Source: Penicillus capitatus (Eukaryota > Chlorophyta). Taken from it: 64,000 bases of DNA. The position numbers and the translations under genes were made by a program. The notes below the pieces were generated by a model, which ran no database searches, was not told the origin of the DNA, and saw only the letters and a program-made list of their open reading frames with translations. The first letter of the stretch is position 1; every line of letters begins with the position of its first letter. Shown here piece after piece: positions 55,883-64,000 of the stretch. The stretch spans positions 2,232,001-2,296,000 of the forward strand of contig OZ287695.1 of assembly GCA_965649825.1 (NCBI GenBank), given 5' to 3'.

Positions 55883-57105
55883 TCAACTTGTCTTGTTGTC
55901 AACATTCTGGTATGCCGGATTCTTGGCGAAAAAGAAGGGAAAGAACCACATGCATGGATTCCTTCCTCCAAGCACGCGGACTAACGATGCATAAGTGCTT
56001 TCATAACGGGGAGGCGATTTGCCATTCTTGATGGACTCAATGTAACTCTGCCCCCTTTGAAGCTGCCGCAATTGTGATCCCAGAAGAAGGAATACGCCGA
56101 TCGATCCCGTAAAGCACACGACGAACATGTAACACGCTGCAAGCGTGAACCTAGAACAGTAAGATTTATCGATTTCACCTGAGGTGTCCCGAACGCACCA
56201 TGGCAACGAGGCGGTGAAAGAGAGTGTGAAATCTACGATGGAGCCCCTGTATTTGTGACCTCTTCTGTGGACGAGTGCCTGCCATGAACTGCCGATGATA
56301 AGAAGGCACGTCAGCATTGCATACATGGCACCGATTCCTGTCCAGAATAGGAACAGCAGAAAATTGTGTAGATTTCTCCTGCCCACGCAGTTGGCGATGA
56401 AAGGACAGTGATGGTCCATGTCATCGATACAGGCATTGCAGGTACGACAGTGATGTGCCCAAGGCGCTTTCACACTTTGACATGGTAGGCAATACCTGAT
56501 CAGAAAAACACGTGTTCACTCAAGCCACTCTATCAAAGGCATACCGATAGTTATCGTAGAGTCCCTTGGGCACAGAGTTGTCACTCGTACGCGGCAGTGT
56601 CGTGTCTTTTGATTTCGATCCCTTCAATGCAGCCATGGCATAGTTGACGCTGATGTTGATCGAGAGAAAGATGGTGATCAGTTGATGCCAGAAGAGAGTC
56701 CCTGGGTCATGATACAGATTTGGCAACAGACCAAAAAACCCAACGGTCATGATAGTCAACAGAAGCGTCACGACAAATCCAGCAGTGAAGAATTGAGCGG
56801 CGGAGATGAGACATCCAGTACATCGATGAGCTTTTCTTGCGGAGGTTGGCGACAGCAGTAGTCCATATCGGGCCTTGGAGGAGATAGGCTTCATGTCTGT
56901 TACGGCCCCACACCAACCACACTGTGCCCACAAAGATATGACCTTCTGAAATGGACACTGCTCTTGCACCCACTTTAAACTGCGCGACCCATTCGTTTCC
57001 GGTCTTGGGCACTTCGACGGTGAGATGACACGCCCAGCAGGTGGTATATCTCGGCGGTGTCCCCTCAGCGACTGTCGGATGCGGTTGCATGTCAACGGAG
57101 TTCAA
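55883..57105 (-). CDS. DHHC-type protein S-palmitoyltransferase
   Basis: A membrane acyltransferase attaching palmitate to cysteines of cytosolic proteins. ATG at 57105. Before the membrane domain there is an extra cysteine-rich segment (TTCWACHLTVEVP ... CGWCGAV), probably zinc-binding. Membrane segments 1 and 2 follow (FVVTLLLTIMTVGFFGLLPNL; FWHQLITIFLSINISV). The DHHC-CRD is RTCNACIDDMDHHCPFIANC with the catalytic DHHC, then two more segments (FLLFLFWTGIGAMYAMLTC; LAACYMFVVCFTGSIGVFLLL). The order of features is canonical. The start is 57 bp from the MPP10 start on the other strand. Confidence 0.9.
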
Positions 57106-57162
57106 AGCACGTGTTGAGATGCGACGTCTGCATGAACCGCGTTTGAGTTCTCATTGATCAAG

Positions 57163-59109
57163 ATGGACAGCAGCGCCTCGACAGAGGTCTCCCACGGTTG
57201 GTTCGCCTTGAGGTCGTCAATGTGTGAGATTCTCTCTTTAGTGTTAGATGCATTTTCATCAAATTTGACACTGTCGTCGTCTGTGTCGAATTTCTTTTCT
57301 CGACACAGCGGCATGACCTTCAACTCGACTGACAGAGCTGCTCTCTCAGAGGTCATGCAGCAGCACTTACTGTTAACTCTTCTACTTTCTGTCACATATG
57401 GCAGAAGGGCAAATTACTGCTGGGGGCGCTGTACACCTATGCGGTTAACAGCGATCGAGATGAGATTCTGAAAGTGGAAGGTCAGACGCCGTGTCTGAAG
57501 AATCTGTTTGTGGAGGGATTTGACGTCGAGCAGATCTGGAGTCAATTCGAGAGGTTCGATCGGGCGGCATCTCTCGGTTACAAGAGGATGTCCAAACGAC
57601 TCAACACCAACCTTCGGTTAATCTCGGACGAGACAGACGCAGAGGTCGATGCCCTACTCCAGATGGACGAGAACACTGAGAGTGAACAAGTGATGCTACA
57701 CTCCTATGCGCTTAGAGATCATTGCATCAAACGAAATTGCACGACAGGAAATGCAAGAGCGAGATGATGATGATGGGACAACTGCAGATGTCATCCACCC
57801 AGTCGATGCATCTGGATGTGGGGACAAGCTCGAGGACGGATTTCTTACACTCGCTGGAATGCGAGATTTTCTCGATGAGGCTGAAGAAGAAGAGTACCAG
57901 AAAAGAGAAGAAGCCGATGATGATATTCTCGGCATTCAAGCATCGTCATCTGATTCTGAGGCGAACGATTTATTTGCGAATCACTCCACAACGACATCTG
58001 GAGAGGAGAGAGATGATGACGATATGGAACACGAAGATGGAAACCGTCAGATCATGTATGAAGATTTCTTCGGTCCACGACAACAAAAAACAAACACTGT
58101 ATCACACTCGGCAGCTGAATCTGAAATCTCCCCGAATCCCTCCGCCGAGATGACAGTAAAGAAGATGCACAAAGGCCATGCAGTGAAGAAGACGAAGCTT
58201 GCAGAAGAGAGAGCCATGATTCAGAAGTCCATTCAGGTGCTGGAGGACGAAGCCATGGCCGAGAAGGAGTGGCCCTTCCGAGGAGAGATAGCCGCATCGG
58301 AACGTCCATTAAACAGTGCTTTGGAGGTGGATCTAGACTATGATACCACGTTGAAGCCTCCACCCAAACCGACCCAGGCTGACATGGATGCCATCGAAGA
58401 GATGATCAGGCGTCGCATCGGCGATCGGAACTTTGACGATGTTAAACGCATTGTCCCTCCGCCCATCGAAGAGACAAAGCGTGTGATCGAACTGGACGAC
58501 ACAAAAGCGAAGAAAGGACTGGGAGAGCTCTATGAAGATGCCTACATGAAAAACTCTCTCGGTTCCGGGACGCTCGAAGAGAAAGAAGAGAAATTGAGAA
58601 CAGAGGCTCGTCGACTGTTCAAAGAAGCGTGTGCCTCATTGGATGCACTAACGCATTTTCATTTTGCTCCGCGTCCTGTCGTGGAAGACATGAGTGTGAG
58701 CAGAGTGCATCAGGCAACAGTTCAGATGGAAACGACATCGACAGCTGTCACTTCAACCAAGGCTCCACAAGAGATCTATCATCCGGTATCCAAGACAGGG
58801 GAAGTCGTGCATGCAAAGGAATTGACAAAGGACGATAAAAAACAGATGAGGGCCAAACGGAAACGCGCACAGAAGGCTTCCAAAAGAGCAGAGACGATGA
58901 CAGAGGACACTAAGATCCTGGGACGCAAGTCACTGACCCTGCATGCCCGCGAAACGACAAAAAAGAAAAGAAAACCATCAGCTCCATCTGAAAAATCGAA
59001 ACCCGGCACAGCTGTGTTTCAGAAGATACAGATGCATCAAGAGAACCTGAAGAAGGTTGATGGAGGACGAAAGGGATACGTTTATGATTCGGCTCAAATG
59101 AAGCTCTAA
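57163..59109 (+). CDS. MPP10: U3 snoRNP component MPP10
   Basis: A subunit of the small-subunit processome, bridging U3 snoRNA proteins IMP3 and IMP4 in pre-18S rRNA processing. Exons 57163-57351, 57405-57689 and 57748-59109 (introns 53 and 58 bp) encode 611 residues. Family segments: FVEGFDVEQIWSQFE near residue 95, an acidic middle with MRDFLDEAEEEEYQ and YEDFFGPRQ, then EKEWPFRGEIAASERPLNSALE, KKGLGELYEDAYMK, SLDALTHFHFAPRP and a lysine-rich C-terminus. Acidic and coiled-coil character is as expected. The minus strand across exon 1 is also open but lacks splice support. Confidence 0.92.
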
Positions 59110-59313
59110 TGTGGTCGGTGCTCATCTGTAGCCGATATCCTTATATCTGATGTGACGTGCGTCGGACGGAGAGACGACCGCCACTGCAGAGACGCAATCG
59201 CCTGTTGCATGACACCTATTACATCACTGCGGGTCATCCACTTCGAACATTCGCCGTGAACGTCGTGTGCGAAATTCGACTTCGTCATCGGCCTAGCGAA
59301 GCGGAGGACAGAC

Positions 59314-59896
59314 ATGGGACGTCTCTTCGTTCATTGCTTAGAGTGCCCGCGTGTCTATTGTTGCTCACAATGCCGAGCACACGTAGCGGATCATGACGAA
59401 ATCGTCTCGAAGGTGAGACAGACATCGGACCCCTTGTCATCTCCGCCGTTCCGATTTCCATCCCATTCTCGTTGACATCATCTGCTATCTGATTGACGTC
59501 GAAATGACTGCCAATAGTGTTTTCAAGGACGACATGGACGCGCCTATCTCTTCAATAACGTGTAAGATGGATGAAAGGGTCGTGCAGTTGGCAATGGTGT
59601 GGATGATGGTCACTAGGGTCAACGTCAAGACGGGTACAAAAGAAGAGAGGCTTTTGATCACGGGTCTACACACCGTTGCTGACATCTCATGCATTTCGTG
59701 CCATACCGTACTCGGCTGGAAATATGTTCGATGCTCTGACTCTCTGCCCATTGGCCTTTCCGATGGGTGTGTGCGTTCTAAGGAACAAGCTTTTGAAGAG
59801 AGTCAGAAATACAAGGAAGGCAAATTTATTATAGAAAAGGCTCGTGTCATGAAGGTCGTGTCATCCCCTTCCAACCATCCCCTACCTGTGATGTGA
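59314..59896 (+). CDS. Yippee-like zinc-binding protein
   Basis: Exons 59314-59412, 59518-59561, 59617-59725 and 59783-59896 (introns 105, 55 and 57 bp) encode 121 residues. The Yippee fold is shown by the paired zinc motifs CSQCRAH and [43 protein letters not shown] and [15 protein letters not shown]. Members are small nuclear or cytosolic proteins; YPEL5 belongs to the GID/CTLH ubiquitin ligase. This one begins MGRLFVH, like the YPEL5-type. Its precise role here is unknown. Confidence 0.92.
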
Positions 59897-60709
59897 CAGC
59901 TCATGGTGTGTGCAGGAAGGAAGTTGGTGACATCTGGTGTTCCCAATAAAGGTCCGATGTGACTGATCTGTCGACCTGTTTGGCTGTCTGTCTGTACGAT
60001 TTTCATTCCAAGATCTCTGTGGACAGGATAGACAATCTGTACCATACATACAAGACTCGTACGGTTCCCTGCCGAAGCTAGTACTCACGGCTGTAATCAG
60101 GATATGTTTCTGCCATATGTTGTTTGCTGGACGTCCCATCGGCATCCTTCTTCGCCTAAACACCTTTGATAGCATCCATAGCCATCTTGTGTGGTTGATT
60201 TTTCTGGAGCGGTGAAAGATACACAAAGAGATGCATGTCTCTTATGCTTCGTTAGCTGGGGATGCACCAGATGTCTAATGGCGAGACTCTGTACGCTGCG
60301 TGTTGCCATAGATGACACACACATCTGCAACGGGGCACCCTCTCTTCTTTGTTTTTTGTACTTCATCAGAATCGAACTGTCATCGCTCGGGGACTATCTG
60401 ACTTTTGCATGTACAAGTGCGTGGCTCTGTCATTGCCACAGACATCGTTCATTTAAGTCTCAATACAGTTATCTGTTGCTGGACAGAGATTGCGTTACAT
60501 CACTTCGTCCTCCACCAGATGGAAGATGCCTGAAAAGGCAGCCTGTGACCCATGAGGCTGTGACGTGGATAGATACAATGAGACAAATGTTGGGCGGGAT
60601 ATGGATCTCTGGACAGCACCTGTCACATCACGTTTGTCTGTTTGAGTAACGCGCCTCAATTGCCGTGGTCAGTCACGAGAGAATCGTTAGTCGGGATTCA
60701 TTGTCCTCG
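59897..60709. other. Unresolved region, possible minus-strand gene
   Basis: Minus-strand segments with coding character occur at about 59900-60045 (IGPLLGTPDVTNFLPAHT) and 60140-60180 (MAMDAIK followed by a possible 40-bp intron to NNIWQKHILITA). The joins do not keep one frame, so I call no gene. The right end must hold the N-myristoyltransferase promoter. Confidence 0.3.
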
Positions 60710-62396
60710 ATGTCGGACAAAGAAGCAAAGGATTCAGGAGCATCCAAAGATGAAGAGCACGACAAAGACGCCTCAGAGGCGACGAGCATGAAAGATGACT
60801 CACCGGAGGAAGCGGCCACACAACCGCAGAACACCTTTCTTCAAAACTTTGCTCTAGCTCCAGCTCAGCAGCGATCCAATTTCCCAAACAGAAAAGGCCG
60901 CAAGGATACCTATGCGTTCTGGAGTTCGCAGCCTGTTACTCAATTTGAAGAAGTTGCCAAAGTGTCGACGGTAAGGTCTTCGAGTTGATAGGTCCTCTGG
61001 CCCTTTCCGAATACCAGATGACGGAAGGACCCATTGACGATCCCAAAACGGTGGACGATGTGCGCAAAGACCCAATCCGTTTAGCCGCCGGGCAAGAAAA
61101 GAAACTCCTTTATTGACCACTAAATGAAGAATCTGTCTGTATGTGGCATACAGATTTGAATGGTGCACATGTGATGTCGGCGAAGAGCAAGTGGCCGATG
61201 AGGTAAGTCCAATCAATGCACACGCACACACCCTCTCAGAGACATCCATGCTGAACATGGCTGTGCCCAGGTCTACAGACTACTCACCTTCAACTATGTC
61301 GAAGATGATGATATGATGTTCAGGTTTGGTCTTTATCGTACAGGACCTGTCTTGTCACTGTCTCGTAGGTTCGATTACTCTCCCGCTTTTCTGAAGTGGG
61401 CACTGATGCCGCCTGGTTATCGTATTGACTGGCTTGTGGGTGTGCGTGTTTCTGCGAGTCAGAGATTGGTTGGCTTCATTTCAGCGATTCCGGCAGAAAT
61501 CCGAATCAATGCCACGGGTATCAAGATGGTCGAGATCAACTTCCTCTGTGTTCACAAGAAACTGAGATCGAAGAGATTGGCGCCGGTTCTCATCAAGGAG
61601 ATCACCAGAAGAGTCAATCTGCAAAATATCTGGCAGGCCACTTACACAGCTGGTGCCGTACTGCCTACACCCATCGCACGCTGTCGGTACTGGCATCGAT
61701 CACTCAACCCGAAGAAGCTGATCGAGGTCGGATTCTCGAAGCTCTCGGTACATCCATAGAATCATCGCATCGTTTATTGCCCATCTCGTGTCGATGCAGA
61801 ATCTGATGACAATGAGTCGTACGATTAAACTGTTTCGACTGGCCGATGAGACAAAGACACCAGGATTTCGTCGTCTGAAAGAAACAGACGGCCCTGCGGT
61901 GAAGCGACTCCTGGACGAGTATCTGCAGAAGTTCAAGGTTGCCAACCAGTTTTCATTGGAGGAGATCCAACATTGGTTCACCACTCTTTCACTCTTGCAT
62001 CGTGTTCAGCCACGTATGTGTAGGTTGGTACCGCGAGAGGGAGTCGTGGATGCTTATGTCGTCGAAAATGCTTCAGGAGAGATCACCGATTTCACCTCTT
62101 TCTATTCTCTCCCATCTTCTGTTTTGGGGCATCCAGAACATAAGACGCTCCATGCAGCGTACATGTACTACACAGTACCCGGCGCCACACCGCTTTCGGA
62201 CCTTATGCAAGATGCCCTCATTGTTGCTAAGAAAACGGGTTTTGATGTCTTTAATGCTTTGGATATCTTGGAGAATCAAACGATTCTGAAAGAGCTGAAA
62301 TTTGGCGAAGGGGATGGATACTTGCAGTATTACCTGTATAACTGGAGAGTGGCTCAGTACATGCAGCCAAATGATATTGGTCTTATCCTGCTTTAA
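60710..62396 (+). CDS. NMT: Glycylpeptide N-tetradecanoyltransferase (N-myristoyltransferase)
   Basis: Transfers myristate to N-terminal glycines of cytosolic proteins. The ATG at 60710 starts an acidic, Lys-rich N-terminus (about 60 residues), as usual. The catalytic body follows over several exons: [83 protein letters not shown] and [23 protein letters not shown]. The C-terminal repeat half follows, ending [15 protein letters not shown] and LILL with the catalytic carboxylate. One intron is 61324-61368 (45 bp). Myristoyl-CoA site [12 protein letters not shown] is intact. Confidence 0.95.
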
Positions 62397-62634
62397 GAGA
62401 AGGTGCCTTATTGCGGTATGCAGATTGCGTGATTAGATGATGAAGATCTCCTGCGTACGTGGATGAACATTAGAAGGATCGTGCACGCTTTGCTGCGCCA
62501 CGCCGCCATGAGGAATTCAGGAGGGGGGGACACGGAAGGACAGCTCTTACAGCATTTGCATTGTGAGAAACACACACGTCAGAGACGAAAAGCAGCACAG
62601 CTCCATTATCTGTCATCAACCTTTTTGCAGCGGA

Positions 62635-64000
62635 TCATTCTCCTGCCACCCATCCCCAGATTCCTCCTGTCTTTCCACCCGGCATTTTACGCCGATAGAC
62701 TTCAAGCTCCTTCTCCAGCTCTTGGACTTTTTCAAATTTGTTCTTCATTTCTGCCAGCTCTGCTTCGAGCTTGAGCGTTTTGGTCTGCAGAGAAAGGACA
62801 GATCAGACAGCACTGTTATATAAAGACCTCGTTGCACCTGCTGTTCTGTCAGCTGTTCTCTTGTCTGCAACAAGGCAGCATCTTTCTCCTGCAGCATTGC
62901 ATGTGTAGAAACGAGCTGGCGGCGCATAATGGCTAGCTCGTGAGATGAAGCTTCCTTTGCGGCAGCTGCATTTCGAGTGACCGTATCGAGCTTGGCCTTG
63001 AAATGCAAACGCATACAACACACATTCTCTGTTGCACCGGCATTTCACCTTCAGTGCCTGGATGTTCAGTTCGGTCGCAGGATCGGCAGCGTTTGGAGGA
63101 GATGTGTCGTTCTGTTCTGAATGGACACGGCCGGAAAGAGTGGAGCCAACGGAGAACTGGGGTTCCAGCTCAGCTTCTTCCGTTTTTGGTCGGAAAAGAC
63201 TCACCTATAGTGGAATCCAACCATCACAACAGCTGCCGCCGACAGACATCGAAGTCTTCACTTACAGAATGGCTATACCGTCCATTGTAGCCACCAAAAG
63301 CGACGAGGACGTTTGCCTCAGGGATGGACACCAGACTCATGCCCTCGCTCGCAAGGTAAGATCGTTCTGGGATCGTCCCAACGATCGTCCATTTGATCTC
63401 GTACTCAATATCATCCAGATCTGGTCCTTCTGGATAGATATCTTCCTCTGACTCGCCATCCGTGAGGGTCGATGTCGGCCAGGCTGTCAGTTGTGAAAGA
63501 TCCAAGTACGCCATATCGGTGCAGCCAGATGCGTTATTACCGCCGCCAACGATGTACCAATAGTTTCCTAGCAACGAGGCGGCGTGTCCGGCTCTGGGTG
63601 ATGGTCTGCGTCCTCGGACGGTGGGCGAATGCCATCGAAGACGTTCCGTATCGAACACCACCAAATCGTCAAAGCATGTCGCCATCGAACCGCCGCCAAA
63701 AAAGAGAAGATACCGATCGGCGTAGGATGTAGATACATGGGCCGATCTGGCCGTGGGAGGCACATTCTGCACGGTGCTGAGATTCTTCCATGTCAGCGAC
63801 TCCAAGTTGAGCACATGGAGATCGTTCAACGGACGTCGTGCCCCATCCTCTCCTCCAAAAATGTATATCCTGTTGCCAATCGTCGTCGTCGAGTGACCGC
63901 CACGAGACACCGGCGCCTCTCCTGTCGTCTCGAGCACCGACCATCGCATAGAATCCAAATCCAATTGACGGATGGCCATTCTCTCTGTCGCATCCTTGGA
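62635..64000 (-). CDS. Kelch-repeat protein with C-terminal coiled coil (5' part beyond right edge)
   Basis: Kelch propeller blades at 63224-63979 (GGHSTTTIGNRIYIFGG, SAHVSTSYADRYLLFFGG, RAGHAASLLGNYWYIVGG, EANVLVAFGGYNG) are followed by a short exon (VYSLRP-like SLFRPKT) and about 130 residues of coiled coil (LAIMRRQLVSTHAMLQEKDAAL; LKLEAELAEMKNKFEKVQE). It ends GKTGGIWGWVAGE at 62635. This order, kelch then coiled coil, is that of plant acyl-CoA-binding proteins ACBP4/5 and related kelch proteins. An N-terminal ACB domain, if present, lies outside the window. Introns are short (about 20-60 bp intervals near 62800, 63010 and 63205). Confidence 0.8.

Noticed and set aside
57102-57395. Minus-strand ORF facing MPP10
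   Set aside because: The plus strand has a splice junction in phase leading directly into recognisable MPP10 sequence, and the minus ORF would overlap the DHHC gene start.
1-64000. Bacterial or organellar origin of the contig
   Set aside because: Spliceosomal introns, nuclear ribosome-biogenesis genes, NC2, UFSP2 and an LTR retroelement show it is nuclear eukaryotic DNA.

Overview
The window is nuclear DNA from a compact, intron-rich unicellular eukaryote that almost certainly carries a plastid. Almost every gene is split by very short GT-AG introns, mostly 40-75 bp and down to about 32 bp. Intergenic gaps are often below 200 bp, and both strands are used densely. Plastid ancestry is suggested by an LPA1-type photosystem II assembly factor, a SufS cysteine desulfurase with an N-terminal presequence, an EcfT/ABCI12-like transporter subunit and a plant-type plastid alpha/beta hydrolase. 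The UMP synthase has the OPRT-OMPDC order; from memory, stramenopiles and kinetoplastids usually have the reverse. I cannot name the lineage; a red, green or other alga with a small genome would fit.

Layout. 1-9 kb: BMS1 (cut by the left edge), a GT14 glycosyltransferase, an LRR protein and a secreted serine carboxypeptidase. 9-16.5 kb: an unknown multi-exon gene, a DEMETER-type DNA glycosylase with an internal J domain, an unknown membrane protein, and two tandem in-frame micro-ORFs. 17-23.5 kb: a transposon island with a non-LTR fragment and a decayed Ty3/gypsy element that has two LTR copies on its left side. 24-28 kb: three genes I do not recognise. 28-35.7 kb: an FYRN-FYRC-U-box protein, NC2-alpha, a RecQ helicase, a thioredoxin and threonine dehydrogenase. 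36-45.7 kb: a CBP60-like protein, a WD40 protein, a plastid-type hydrolase and the UFM1 protease UFSP2. 45.7-53 kb: HSP20, LPA1-like, UMP synthase, SufS and EcfT-like, followed by tRNA-Arg(UCU). 53.5-64 kb: an ABCG transporter, a DHHC palmitoyltransferase, MPP10, Yippee, N-myristoyltransferase and a kelch protein cut by the right edge.

How the genes relate. BMS1 and MPP10 both act in the small-subunit processome. The DEMETER glycosylase and the FYR/U-box protein point to active DNA demethylation and chromatin regulation in a genome that also carries retroelements. The cluster at 46-53 kb is enriched in plastid functions. Several neighbours are head-to-head with 42-174 bp between start codons, so they probably share promoters. 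One convergent pair overlaps by 23 bp of coding sequence.

Most exon boundaries were inferred by eye from reading frame, GT-AG signals and family similarity remembered from established knowledge. No alignment or database search was run.
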